Positions 49,331 to 63,200 of a stretch of DNA of 64,000 bases are shown here, piece by piece. Within the stretch, counting starts at the first letter, position 1. Each line of letters starts with the position of its first letter. Source of the stretch: Cavia porcellus (lineage: Eukaryota > Chordata > Mammalia > Rodentia > Caviidae); the NCBI RefSeq assembly GCF_034190915.1, contig NW_026947637.1, positions 248,001-312,000 of the forward strand, written 5' to 3'. The position numbers were made by a program, and so were the translations under genes. The notes beneath the pieces are model-generated. The model was not told the origin of the DNA. It worked only from the letters and a program-made list of their open reading frames with translations, and searched no databases.

Positions 49331-51678
49331 CAGCATGTGGAGGTCAGGGAACTAGCAGTGGCAATGTAGGATAGGTTTCTGAAAAACATCGCGGGGTGGT
49401 GCGCATTGTATGGGTGTGTGTTACATTACATTAACTAGTAGGAGTGAGAAAAACATAACGGGGTGGTGGGGATTGTATGGTTGTGTGTTACATTACTTTC
49501 ACCAGTAGGAGTGAGAAAAACATCACGGGGTGGGGCGCATTGTATGGGTGTGTGTTACATTACATTCACTATTAGGAGTGAGAAAAACATCGCGGGGTGG
49601 TGCGCATTGTGTGGGTGTGTGTTCATTACATTCACTAGTAGGAGTGAGAAAAACATCACGGGGTGGTGCGCATTGTATGGGTGTGTGTTACATTACATTC
49701 ACTAGTAGGAGTGAGAAAAACATCACGGGGTGGTGTGAATCGGAGGGTCTGAATTAGGATAGGCAGTGAGTGGCAATGTAGGAGGGAGAAAAGCACCGCG
49801 GGGTGGTCAGCATGGGGAGGTCAGGGAACATGCAGTGGCAATGTAGGATAGGATTCTGAAAAACATCACGGGGTGGTGCGCATTGTATGGGTGTGTGTTA
49901 CATTACCTTCACTAGTAGGAGTGAGAAAAACATCACGGGGTGGTGTGAATCGGAGGGTCTGAATTAGGATAGGCAGTGAGTGGCAATGTAGGATGGAGAA
50001 AAGCACCACGTGGTGGTCAGCATGCGGAGGTCAGGGAACATGCAGTGGCAATGTAGGATAGGTTTCTGAAAAACATCGCGGGGTGGTGCGCTTTGTATGG
50101 TGTGTATTACCTTACATTCACTAGTAGCAGTGGGAAAAACATCACGGGGTAGTGCGCATTGTATGGGTGTGTGTTACATTACATTCACTAGTAGGAGTGA
50201 GAAAAACATCACGGGGTGGAGCGCATTTTATGGGTGTGTGTTACATGACATTCACTAGTAGGAATGAGAAAAACATCACGGGGTGGTGTGAATCGGAGGG
50301 TCTGAATTAGGATAGGCAGTGAGTGGCAATGTAGGATGGAGAAAAGCACCGCCGGGTGGTCAGCATCGGGACGTCAGGGAACATGCAGTGGCAATGTAGG
50401 ATAGGTTTCTGAAAAACATCGCGGTGTGGTGCGCATTGTATGGGTGTGTGTTACATTACATTCACTAGTAGGAGTGAGAAATACATCACGGGGTGGTGTG
50501 AATCGGAGGGTCTGAATTAGGATAGGCAGTGAGTGGCAATGTAGGATGGAGAAAAGCACCGCGGTGTGGTCAGCATGGGGAGGTCACGGAACATGCAGTG
50601 GCAATGTAGGATAGGATTCTGAAAAACATCGCGGGGTGATGCACATTGTATGCGTGTGTGTTACATTACATTCTCTAGTAGGAGTGAGAAAAACATCGTG
50701 GGGTGGTGCGCATTGTATGGGTGTGGGTTACATTACATTCACTAGTAGGAGTGAGAAAAACATAACGGGGTGGTGCGCATTGTAAGGGTGTTTGTTACAT
50801 TACATTCAGTAGTAGGAGTGAGAAAAACATCACGAGGTGGTGTGAATCGGAGGGTCTCAATTAGGATCGGCAGTGAGTGGCAATGTAGGATAGAGAAAAG
50901 CACCGCGGGGTGGTCAGCATGGGGAGGTCAGGGAACATGAAGTGGCCATGTAGGATAGGTTTCTGAAAAACATCGCGGGTTGGTGCGCATTGTATGGGTG
51001 TGTGTTGCATTACATTCACTAGTAGGAGTGAGAAAAACATCACGGGGTGGAGTGAATCAGAGGGTCTGAATTAGGATAGGCAGTGAGTGGCAATGTAGGA
51101 TGGAGAAAAGCACCACGGGGTGGTCAGCATGGGGAGGTCAGGGAACATGCAGTGGCAATGTAGGATAGGTTACTGAAAAACATCGCGGGGTGGTGCGCAT
51201 TGTATGGGTGTGTGTTACATTACATTCACTAGTAGGAGTGAGAAAAACATCACGGGGTGGTGCGCATTGTATGGGTGTGTGTTACATTACATTCACTAGT
51301 AGGAGTGAGAAAAACATCACGGGGTGGTGTGAATTGGAGGGTCTGAATTAGGATAGGCAGTGAGTTGCAATGTAGGATCAAGAAAAGCACTGCATGGTGG
51401 TCATCATGGGGAGGTCAGGGAACATGCAGTGGCAATGTAGGATAGGTTACTGAAAAACATCGCGGGGTGGTGCGCATTGTATTGGTGTGTGTTACATTAC
51501 ATTCACTAGTAGGAGTGAGAAAAACATCACGGGGTGGTGTGCATTGTATGGGTGTGTGTTACATTACTTTCACTAGTAGGAGTGAGAAAAACATCACGGG
51601 GTGGTGTGAATCGGAGGGTCTGAATTAGGATAGGCAGTGAGTGGCAATGTAGGATGGAGAAAAGCACAGCAGGGTGGT
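49331..51678. repeat. Block V HOR, copy 2 (2,348 bp, deleted form)
   Basis: Cycles 5-1-3-1-3-1-2-2. Opening B2 is catgtggagg with aactagcag. The third cycle (50018-50360) ends with gtggagcgcattttatgg, found elsewhere at 58231 and 62525, and is followed by gccgggtggtcagcatcggg (50353). The head of the unit is thus joined to its tail, and 2,006 bp present in copy 3 is missing. Confidence 0.92.
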
Positions 51679-54600
51679 CAGCATGTGGAGGTCAGGGAAC
51701 TAGCAGTGGCAATGTAGGATAGGTTTCTGAAAAACATCGCGGGGTGGTGCGCATTGTATGGGTGTGTGTTACATTACATTAACTAGTAGGAGTGAGAAAA
51801 ACATAACGGGGTGGTGGGGATTGTATGGTTGTGTGTTACATTACTTTCACCAGTAGGAGTGAGAAAAACATCACGGGGTGGGGCGCATTGTATGGGTGTG
51901 TGTTACATTACATTCACTATTAGGAGTGAGAAAAACATCGCGGGGTGGTGCGCATTGTGTGGGTGTGTGTTCATTACATTCACTAGTAGGAGTGAGAAAA
52001 ACATCACGGGGTGGTGCGCATTGTATGGGTGTGTGTTACATTACATTCACTAGTAGGAGTGAGAAAAACATCACGGGGTGGTGTGAATCGGAGGGTCTGA
52101 ATTAGGATAGGCAGTGAGTGGCAATGTAGGAGGGAGAAAAGCACCGCGGGGTGGTCAGCATGGGGAGGTCAGGGAACATGCAGTGGCAATGTAGGATAGG
52201 ATTCTGAAAAACATCACGGGGTGGTGCGCATTGTATGGGTGTGTGTTTCATTACCTTCACTAGTAGGAGTGAGAAAAACATCACGGGGTGGTGTGAATCA
52301 GAGGGTCTGAATTAGGATAGGCAGTGAGTGGCAATGTAGGATGGAGAAAAGCACCACGTGGTGGTCAGCATGCGGAGGTCAGGGAACATGCAGTGGCAAT
52401 GTAGGATAGGTTTCTGAAAAACATCGCGGGGTGGTGCGCATTGTATGGTGTGTATTACCTTACATTCACTAGTAGCAGTGGGAAAAACATCACGGGGTAG
52501 TGCGCATTGTATGGGTGTGTGTTACATTACATTCACTAGTAGGAGTGAGAAAAACATCGCGGGGTGGTGCGCATTGTATGGGTGTGTGTTACATTACATT
52601 CACTACTAGGAGTGAGAAAAACATCACGGGGTGGTGTGAATCGGAGGGTCTGAATTAGGAGAGGCTGTGAGTGGCAATATAGGATGGAGAAAAGCACTGC
52701 GGGGTGGTCAGCATGGGGAGGTCAGGGAACATGCAGTGGCAATGTAGGATAGGTTTCTGAAAAACAAAGCGTGGTGGTGCGCATTGTATGGGTGTGTGTT
52801 ACATTACATTCACTAGTATTAGTGAGCAAAACATCACGGGGTGGTGCGCATTGTATGGGTGTGTGTTACGTTACATTCACTAGTAGGAGTGAGAAAATCA
52901 TCACGCGGTGGTGTGAATCGGAGGGTCTGAATTAGGATAGGCAGTGAGGGGCAATGTAGGATGGAGAAAAGCACTGCAGGGTGGTCAGCATCGGGAGGTC
53001 AGGGAACATGCATTGGCAAAGTAGGATAGGTTTCTGAAAAACATCGCGGGGTGGTGCGCATTGTATGGGTGTGTGTTACATTACATACACTAGTAGGAGT
53101 GAGAAAAACATCACGGGGTGGTGCGCATTGTATGGGTGTGTGTTACATTACATTCACAAGTAGGAGTGAGAAATACATCACGGGTTGGTGTGAATCGGAG
53201 GGTCTGAATTAGGATAGGCAGTGTGTGGCAATGTAGGATGGAGAAAAGCACCGCGGAGTGGTCAGCATGGGGAGGTCACGGAACATGCAGTGGCAATGTA
53301 GGATAGGTTTCTGAAAAACATCGCAGTGTGGTGCGCATTGTATGCGTGTGTGTTACATTACATTCTCTAGTAGGAGTGAGAAAAACATCGCGGGGTGGTG
53401 CGCATTGTATGGGTGTGTGTTACATTACATTCACTATTAGGAGTGAGAAAAACATAATGGTGTGGTGCGCATTGTATGGGTGTGTGTTACATTACATTCA
53501 CTAGTAGGATTGAGAAAAACATCACGGGGTGGAGTGAATCGGAGGGTCTGAATTAGGATAGGTAGTGAGTGGCAATGTAGGATGGAGAAAGGCACAATGG
53601 GGTGGTCAGCATTGGGAGGTCAGGGAACCCGCAGTGGCAATGTAGGATAGGTTTCTGAAAAACATCGCGGGGTGGTGCACATTGTATGGGTGTGTGTTAC
53701 ATAACATTCACTAGTAGGAGTGAGAAAAACATCACGGGGTGGTGTGAATCGGAGTTTCTGAATTAGGATAGGCAGTGAGTGGCAATGTAGGATGGAGAAA
53801 AGCACCACGTGGTGGTCAGGATGGGGAGGTCAGGGAACATGCAGTGGCAATGTAGGATAGGATTCTGAAAAACATCGCGGGGTGGTGCACATTGTATGGG
53901 TGTGTGTTACCTTACATTCACTAGTAGGAGGGAGAACAACATCACGGGGTAGTGCGCATTGTATGGGTGTGTGTTACATTACATTCACTAGTAGGAGTGA
54001 GAAAAACATCGCGGGGTGGTGCGCATTGTATGGGTGTGTGTTACATTACATTCACTATTAGGAGTGAGAAAAACATCACGGGGTGGTGTGAATCGGAGGG
54101 TCTGAATTAGGATAGGCAGTGAGTGGCAATGTAGGATGGAGAAAAGCACCGCGGGGTGGTCAGCATGGGGAGGTCAGGGAACATGCAGTGGCAATGTAGG
54201 ATAGGTTTCTGAAAAACATCGCGGGGTGTTGCGAATTGTATGGTTGTGTGTTACATTACATTCACTAGTAGGAGTGAGAAAAACATCCCGGGGTTGTGCG
54301 CATTGTATGGGTGTGTGTTACATTACATTCATTAGTAGAAGTGAGAAAAACATCACGGGGTGGTGTGAATCGGAGGGTCTGAATTAGGAGAGGCAGTGAG
54401 TGGCAATATAGGATGGAGAAAAGCACCGCGGGGTGGTCAGCATGGGGAGGTCAGGGAACATGCAGTGGCAATGTAGGATAGGTTTCTGAAAAACAACGCG
54501 GGGTGGTGCGCATTGTGTGGGTGTGTGTTATATTACATTCACTAGTATTAGTGAGCAAAACATCACGGGGTGGTGCGCATTGTATGGGTGTGTGTTACAT

Positions 54601-56032
54601 TACATTCACTAGTAGGAGTGAGAAAAACATCACGGGGTTGTGTGAATCGGAGGGTCTGAATTAGGATAGACAGTGAGGGGCAATGTAGGATGGAGAAAAG
54701 CACCGCCGGGTGGTCAGCATCGGGACGTCAGGGAACATGCAGTGGCAATGTAGGATAGGTTTCTGAAAAACATCGCGGTGTGGTGCGCATTGTATGGGTG
54801 TGTGTTACATTACATTCACTAGTAGGAGTGAGAAATACATCACGGGGTGGTGTGAATCGGAGGGTCTGAATTAGGATAGGCAGTGAGTGGCAATGTAGGA
54901 TGGAGAAAAGCACCGCGGTGTGGTCAGCATGGGGAGGTCACGGAACATGCAGTGGCAATGTAGGATAGGATTCTGAAAAACATCGCGGGGTGATGCACAT
55001 TGTATGCGTGTGTGTTACATTACATTCTCTAGTAGGAGTGAGAAAAACATCGTGGGGTGGTGCGCATTGTATGGGTGTGGGTTACATTACATTCACTAGT
55101 AGGAGTGAGAAAAACATAACGGGGTGGTGCGCATTGTAAGGGTGTTTGTTACATTACATTCAGTAGTAGGAGTGAGAAAAACATCACGAGGTGGTGTGAA
55201 TCGGAGGGTCTCAATTAGGATCGGCAGTGAGTGGCAATGTAGGATAGAGAAAAGCACCGCGGGGTGGTCAGCATGGGGAGGTCAGGGAACATGAAGTGGC
55301 CATGTAGGATAGGTTTCTGAAAAACATCGCGGGGTGGTGCGCATTGTATGGGTGTGTGTTGCATTACATTCACTAGTAGGAGTGAGAAAAACATCACGGG
55401 GTGGAGTGAATCAGAGGGTCTGAATTAGGATAGGCAGTGAGTGGCAATGTAGGATGGAGAAAAGCACCACGGGGTGGTCAGCATGGGGAGGTCAGGGAAC
55501 ATGCAGTGGCAATGTAGGATAGGTTACTGAAAAACATCGCGGGGTGGTGCGCATTGTATGGGTGTGTGTTACATTACATTCACTAGTAGGAGTGAGAAAA
55601 ACATCACGGGGTGGTGCGCATTGTATGGGTGTGTGTTATATTACATTCACTAGTAGGAGTGAGAAAAACATCACGGGGTGGTGTGAATTGGAGGGTCTGA
55701 ATTAGGATAGGCAGTGAGTTGCAATGTAGGATCAAGAAAAGCACTGCATGGTGGTCATCATGGGGAGGTCAGGGAACATGCAGTGGCAATGTAGGATAGG
55801 TTACTGAAAAACATCGCGGGGTGGTGCGCATTGTATGGGTGTGTGTTACATTACATTCACTAGTAGGAGTGAGAAAAACATCACGGGGTGGTGTGCATTG
55901 TATGGGTGTGTGTTACATTACTTTCACTAGTAGGAGTGAGAAAAACATCACGGGGTGGTGTGAATCGGAGGGTCTGAATTAGGATAGGCAGTGAGTGGCA
56001 ATGTAGGATGGAGAAAAGCACAGCAGGGTGGT
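51679..56032. repeat. Block V HOR, copy 3 (4,354 bp)
   Basis: Cycles 5-1-3-2-2-3-1-3-2-2-1-3-1-2-2, fifteen in all. The middle (53817 to about 54600) carries accttac, gtagtgcgc, cactattagg, gcgaattg with atcccgg, gagaggcag, acaacgcgg and tattagtgagc in the order seen at 38218-39010. Copies 4 and 5 have other cycles there. The rest aligns with copy 4 at over 99% by the few differences I noted. Confidence 0.9.
53817..54600. repeat. Patch in block V copy 3 resembling block III'
   Basis: Cycles 3-2-2, with the same variant series as 38218-39010. At the matching place copies 4 and 5 have cycles 2-3-1 (58104-58934) and 2-3-1 with a 210-bp insertion (62391-63223), including gagcgcattttatgg, ggggcgc and gatcggcagcgag. 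Both flanks of the patch (53607-53816 and 54640 onward) match copy 4 closely. The patch could be a conversion tract, or the original state later replaced in copies 4 and 5. Confidence 0.8.
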
Positions 56033-59000
56033 CAGCATGTGGAGGTCAGGGAACTAGCAGTGGCAATGTAGGATAGGTTTCTGAAAAACATCGCGGGGTG
56101 GTGCGCATTGTATGGGTGTGTGTTACATTACATTAACTAGTAGGAGTGAGAAAAACATAACGGGGTGGTGGGGATTGTATGGTTGTGTGTTACATTACTT
56201 TCACCAGTAGGAGTGAGAAAAACATCACGGGGTGGGGCGCATTGTATGGGTGTGTGTTACATTACATTCACTATTAGGAGTGAGAAAAACATCGCGGGGT
56301 GGTGCGCATTGTGTGGGTGTGTGTTCATTACATTCACTAGTAGGAGTGAGAAAAACATCACGGGGTGGTGCGCATTGTATGGGTGTGTGTTACATTACAT
56401 TCACTAGTAGGAGTGAGAAAAACATCACGGGGTGGTGTGAATCGGAGGGTCTGAATTAGGATAGGCAGTGAGTGGCAATGTAGGAGGGAGAAAAGCACCG
56501 CGGGGTGGTCAGCATGGGGAGGTCAGGGAACATGCAGTGGCAATGTAGGATAGGATTCTGAAAAACATCACGGGGTGGTGCGCATTGTATGGGTGTGTGT
56601 TTCATTACCTTCACTAGTAGGAGTGAGAAAAACATCACGGGGTGGTGTGAATCAGAGGGTCTGAATTAGGATAGGCAGTGAGTGGCAATGTAGGATGGAG
56701 AAAAGCACCACGTGGTGGTCAGCATGCGGAGGTCAGGGAACATGCAGTGGCAATGTAGGATAGGTTTCTGAAAAACATCGCGGGGTGGTGCGCATTGTAT
56801 GGTGTGTATTACCTTACATTCACTAGTAGCAGTGGGAAAAACATCACGGGGTAGTGCGCATTGTATGGGTGTGTGTTACATTACATTCACTAGTAGGAGT
56901 GAGAAAAACATCGCGGGGTGGTGCGCATTGTATGGGTGTGTGTTACATTACATTCACTACTAGGAGTGAGAAAAACATCACGGGGTGGTGTGAATCGGAG
57001 GGTCTGAATTAGGAGAGGCTGTGAGTGGCAATATAGGATGGAGAAAAGCACTGCGGGGTGGTCAGCATGGGGAGGTCAGGGAACATGCAGTGGCAATGTA
57101 GGATAGGTTTCTGAAAAACAAAGCGTGGTGGTGCGCATTGTATGGGTGTGTGTTACATTACATTCACTAGTATTAGTGAGCAAAACATCACGGGGTGGTG
57201 CGCATTGTATGGGTGTGTGTTACGTTACATTCACTAGTAGGAGTGAGAAAATCATCACGCGGTGGTGTGAATCGGAGGGTCTGAATTAGGATAGGCAGTG
57301 AGGGGCAATGTAGGATGGAGAAAAGCACTGCAGGGTGGTCAGCATCGGGAGGTCAGGGAACATGCATTGGCAAAGTAGGATAGGTTTCTGAAAAACATCG
57401 CGGGGTGGTGCGCATTGTATGGGTGTGTGTTACATTACATACACTAGTAGGAGTGAGAAAAACATCACGGGGTGGTGCGCATTGTATGGGTGTGTGTTAC
57501 ATTACATTCACAAGAAGGAGTGAGAAATACATCACGGGTTGGTGTGAATCGGAGGGTCTGAATTAGGATAGGCAGTGTGTGGCAATGTAGGATGGAGAAA
57601 AGCACCGCGGAGTGGTCAGCATGGGGAGGTCACGGAACATGCAGTGGCAATGTAGGATAGGTTTCTGAAAAACATCGCAGTGTGGTGCGCATTGTATGCG
57701 TGTGTGTTACATTACATTCTCTAGTAGGAGTGAGAAAAACATAACGGTGTGGTGCGCATTGTATGGGTGTGTGTTACATTACATTCACTAGTAGGATTGA
57801 GAAAAACATCACGGGGTGGAGTGAATCGGAGGGTCTGAATTAGGATAGGTAGTGAGTGGCAATGTAGGATGGAGAAAGGCACAATGGGGTGGTCAGCATT
57901 GGGAGGTCAGGGAACCCGCAGTGGCAATGTAGGATAGGTTTCTGAAAAACATCGCGGGGTGGTGCACATTGTATGGGTGTGTGTTACATAACATTCACTA
58001 GTAGGAGTGAGAAAAACATCACGGGGTGGTGTGAATCGGAGTTTCTGAATTAGGATAGGCAGTGAGTGGCAATGTAGGATGGAGAAAAGCACCACGTGGT
58101 GGTCAGGATGGGGAGGTCAGGGAACATGCAGTGGCAATGTAGGATAGGATTCTGAAAAACATCGCGGGGTGGTGCACATTGTATGGGTGTGTGTTACATT
58201 ATATTCACTAGTAGGAGTGAGAAAAACATCACGGGGTGGAGCGCATTTTATGGGTGTGTGTTACATTACATTCACTACTAGGGGGGAGAAAAACATCACG
58301 GGGTGGTGTGAATCGGAGGGTCTGAATTAGGATATGCAGTGAGTGGCAATTTAGGATGGAGAAAAGCACCGCGGGGTGGTCAGCATGGGGAGCTCAGGGA
58401 ACATGCAGTGGCAATGTAGGATAGGTTTCTGAAAAACATCACGGTGTGGTGCGCATTGTATGGGTGTGTGTTATATTACATTAACTAGTAGGAGTGAGAA
58501 AAACATCACGGGGTGGTGCGGATTGTATGGTTGTGTGTTACATTACATTCACTAGTAGGAGTGAGAAAAACATCACGGGGTGGGGCGCATTGTATGGGTG
58601 TGTGTTACATTACATTCACTAGTAGGATTGAGAAAAACATCACGGGGTGGTGTGAATCGGAAGGTCTGAATTAGGATCGGCAGCGAGTGGCAATGTAGGA
58701 TGGAGAAAAGCACCGCGGGGTGGTCAGCATGGGGTGGTCAGGGAACATGCAGTGGCAATGTAAGATAGGTTTCTGAAAAACATCGCGGGGTGGTGCGCAT
58801 TGTATGGGTGTGTGTTACATTACATTCACAAGTAGGAGTGAGAAAAACATCACGGGGTTGTGTGAATCGGAGGGTCTGAATTAGGATAGACAGTGAGGGG
58901 CAATGTAGGATGGAGAAAAGCACCGCCGGGTGGTCAGCATCGGGACGTCAGGGAACATGCAGTGGCAATGTAGGATAGGTTTCTGAAAAACATCGCGGTG

Positions 59001-60252
59001 TGGTGCGCATTGTATGGGTGTGTGTTACATTACATTCACTAGTAGGAGTGAGAAATACATCACGGGGTGGTGTGAATCGGAGGGTCTGAATTAGGATAGG
59101 CAGTGAGTGGCAATGTAGGATGGAGAAAAGCACCGCGGTGTGGTCAGCATGGGGAGGTCACGGAACATGCAGTGGCAATGTAGGATAGGATTCTGAAAAA
59201 CATCGCGGGGTGATGCACATTGTATGCGTGTGTGTTACATTACATTCTCTAGTAGGAGTGAGAAAAACATCGTGGGGTGGTGCGCATTGTATGGGTGTGG
59301 GTTACATTACATTCACTAGTAGGAGTGAGAAAAACATAACGGGGTGGTGCGCATTGTAAGGGTGTTTGTTACATTACATTCAGTAGTAGGAGTGAGAAAA
59401 ACATCACGAGGTGGTGTGAATCGGAGGGTCTCAATTAGGATCGGCAGTGAGTGGCAATGTAGGATAGAGAAAAGCACCGCGGGGTGGTCAGCATGGGGAG
59501 GTCAGGGAACATGAAGTGGCCATGTAGGATAGGTTTCTGAAAAACATCGCGGGGTGGTGCGCATTGTATGGGTGTGTGTTGCATTACATTCACTAGTAGG
59601 AGTGAGAAAAACATCACGGGGTGGAGTGAATCAGAGGGTCTGAATTAGGATAGGCAGTGAGTGGCAATGTAGGATGGAGAAAAGCACCACGGGGTGGTCA
59701 GCATGGGGAGGTCAGGGAACATGCAGTGGCAATGTAGGATAGGTTACTGAAAAACATCGCGGGGTGGTGCGCATTGTATGGGTGTGTGTTACATTACATT
59801 CACTAGTAGGAGTGAGAAAAACATCACGGGGTGGTGCGCATTGTATGGGTGTGTGTTACATTACATTCACTAGTAGGAGTGAGAAAAACATCACGGGGTG
59901 GTGTGAATTGGAGGGTCTGAATTAGGATAGGCAGTGAGTTGCAATGTAGGATCAAGAAAAGCACTGCATGGTGGTCATCATGGGGAGGTCAGGGAACATG
60001 CAGTGGCAATGTAGGATAGGTTACTGAAAAACATCGCGGGGTGGTGCGCATTGTATGGGTGTGTGTTACATTACATTCACTAGTAGGAGTGAGAAAAACA
60101 TCACGGGGTGGTGTGCATTGTATGGGTGTGTGTTACATTACTTTCACTAGTAGGAGTGAGAAAAACATCACGGGGTGGTGTGAATCGGAGGGTCTGAATT
60201 AGGATAGGCAGTGAGTGGCAATGTAGGATGGAGAAAAGCACAGCGGGGTGGT
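56033..60252. repeat. Block V HOR, copy 4 (4,220 bp)
   Basis: Cycles 5-1-3-2-2-2-1-2-3-1-1-3-1-2-2. The spacing from copy 3 falls from 4,354 to 4,287 to 4,220 bp in two steps of exactly one A monomer. One step is the loss at 57687-57753, the other the different central patch. Minor differences from copy 3 include cacaagaaggag near 57510 and gttacattac for gttatattac near 59857. Confidence 0.92.
57687..57753 (+). repeat. Hybrid A monomer marking a 67-bp loss in copy 4
   Basis: It begins like the first A of the copy 3 cycle (gcgcattgtatgcgtg, ttctctag at 53333) and ends like the second (cataacggtgtggt; copy 3 has cataatggtgtggt at 53453-53466). Copy 5 still has both monomers (61907-62040). One A monomer was lost through exchange within gtgagaaaaacat. 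Confidence 0.9.
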
Positions 60253-63200
60253 CAGCATGTGGAGGTCAGGGAACTAGCAGTGGCAATGTAGGATAGGTTT
60301 CTGAAAAACATCGCGGGGTGGTGCGCATTGTATGGGTGTGTGTTACATTACATTAACTAGTAGGAGTGAGAAAAACATAACGGGGTGGTGGGGATTGTAT
60401 GGTTGTGTGTTACATTACTTTCACCAGTAGGAGTGAGAAAAACATCACGGGGTGGGGCGCATTGTATGGGTGTGTGTTACATTACATTCACTATTAGGAG
60501 TGAGAAAAACATCGCGGGGTGGTGCGCATTGTGTGGGTGTGTGTTCATTACATTCACTAGTAGGAGTGAGAAAAACATCACGGGGTGGTGCGCATTTTAT
60601 GGGTGTGTGTTACATTACATTCACTAGTAGGAGTGAGAAAAACATCACGGGGTGGTGTGAATCGGAGGGTCTGAATTAGGATAGGCAGTGAGTGGCAATG
60701 TAGGAGGGAGAAAAGCACCGCGGGGTGGTCAGCATGGGGAGGTCAGGGAACATGCAGTGGCAATGTAGGATAGGATTCTGAAAAACATCACGGGGTGGTG
60801 CGCATTGTATGGGTGTGTGTTACATTACCTTCACTAGTAGGAGTGAGAAAAACATCACGGGGTGGTGTGAATCAGAGGGTCTGAATTAGGATAGGCAGTG
60901 AGTGGCAATGTAGGATGGAGAAAAGCACCACGTGGTGGTCAGCATGCGGAGGTCAGGGAACATGCAGTGGCAATGTAGGATAGGTTTCTGAAAAACATCG
61001 CGGGGTGGTGCGCATTGTATGGTGTGTATTACCTTACATTCACTAGTAGCAGTGGGAAAAACATCACGGGGTAGTGCGCATTGTATGGGTGTGTGTTACA
61101 TTACATTCACTAGTAGGAGTGAGAAAAACATCGCGGGGTGGTGCGCATTGTATGGGTGTGTGTTACATTACATTCACTACTAGGAGTGAGAAAAACATCA
61201 CGGGGTGGTGTGAATCGGAGGGTCTGAATTAGGAGAGGCTGTGAGTGGCAATATAGGATGGAGAAAAGCACTGCGGGGTGGTCAGCATGGGGAGGTCAGG
61301 GAACATGCAGTGGCAATGTAGGATAGGTTTCTGAAAAACAAAGCGTGGTGGTGCGCATTGTATGGGTGTGTGTTACATTACATTCACTAGTATTAGTGAG
61401 CAAAACATCACGGGGTGGTGCGCATTGTATGGGTGTGTGTTACGTTACATTCACTAGTAGGAGTGAGAAAATCATCACGCGGTGGTGTGAATCGGAGGGT
61501 CTGAATTAGGATAGGCAGTGAGGGGCAATGTAGGATGGAGAAAAGCACTGCAGGGTGGTCAGCATCGGGAGGTCAGGGAACATGCATTGGCAAAGTAGGA
61601 TAGGTTTCTGAAAAACATCGCGGGGTGGTGCGCATTGTATGGTTGTGTGTTACATTACATACACTAGTAGGAGTGAGAAAAACATCACGGGGTGGTGCGC
61701 ATTGTATGGGTGTGTGTTACATTACATTCACAAGTAGGAGTGAGAAATACATCACGGGTTGGTGTGAATCGGAGGGTCTGAATTAGGATAGGCAGTGTGT
61801 GGCAATGTAGGATGGAGAAAAGCACCGCGGAGTGGTCAGCATGGGGAGGTCACGGAACATGCAGTGGCAATGTAGGATAGGTTTCTGAAAAACATCGCAG
61901 TGTGGTGCGCATTGTATGCGTGTGTGTTACATTACATTCTCTAGTAGGAGTGAGAAAAACATCGCGGGGTGGTGCGCATTGTATGGGTGTGTGTTACATT
62001 ACATTCACTATTAGGAGTGAGAAAAACATAACGGTGTGGTGCGCATTGTATGGGTGTGTGTTACATTACATTCACTAGTAGGATTGAGAAAAACATCACG
62101 GGGTGGAGTGAATCGGAGGGTCTGAATTAGGATAGGTAGTGAGTGGCAATGTAGGATGGAGAAAGGCACAATGGGGTGGTCAGCATTGGGAGGTCAGGGA
62201 ACCCGCAGTGGCAATGTAGGATAGGTTTCTGAAAAACATCGCGGGGTGGTGCACATTGTATGGGTGTGTGTTACATAACATTCACTAGTAGGAGTGAGAA
62301 AAACATCACGGGGTGGTGTGAATCGGAGTTTCTGAATTAGGATAGGCAGTGAGTGGCAATGTAGGATGGAGAAAAGCACCACGTGGTGGTCAGGATGGGG
62401 AGGTCAGGGAACATGCAGTGGCAATGTAGGATAGGATTCTGAAAAACATCGCGGGGTGGTGCACATTGTATGGGTGTGTGTTACATTATATTCACTAGTA
62501 GGAGTGAGAAAAACATCACGGGGTGGAGCGCATTTTATGGGTGTGTGTTACATTACATTCACTACTAGAGGAGGGGAAAAACATCACGGGGTGGTGTGAA
62601 TCGGAGGGTCTGAATTAGGATATGCAGTGAGTGGCAATTTAGGATGGAGAAAAGCACCGCGGGGTGGTCAGCATGGGGAGCTCAGGGAACATGCAGTGGC
62701 AATGTAGGATAGGTTTCTGAAAAACATCACGGTGTGGTGCGCATTGTATGGGTGTGTGTTATATTACATTAACTAGTAGGAGTGAGAAAAACATGACGGG
62801 GTGGTGCGGATTGTATGGTTGTGTGTTACATTACATTCACTAGTAGGAGTGAGAAAAACATCACGGGGTGGGGCGCATTGTATGGGTGTGTGTTACATTA
62901 CATTCACTAGTAGGAGTGAGAAAAACATCACGTGGTGGTGTGAATCAGAGGTTCTGAATTAGGATAGGCAGTGAGTGGCAATGTAGGATGGAGAAAAGCA
63001 CCGCGGGGTGGTCAGTATGGGGAGGTCAGGGAACATGCAGTGGCAATGTAGGATAGCTTTCTGAAAAACATCGCGGGGTGGTGCCCATTGTATGGGTGTG
63101 TGTTACATTACATTCACTAGTAGGATTGAGAAAAACATCACGGGGTGGTGTGAATCGGAAGGTCTGAATTAGGATCGGCAGCGAGTGGCAATGTAGGATG

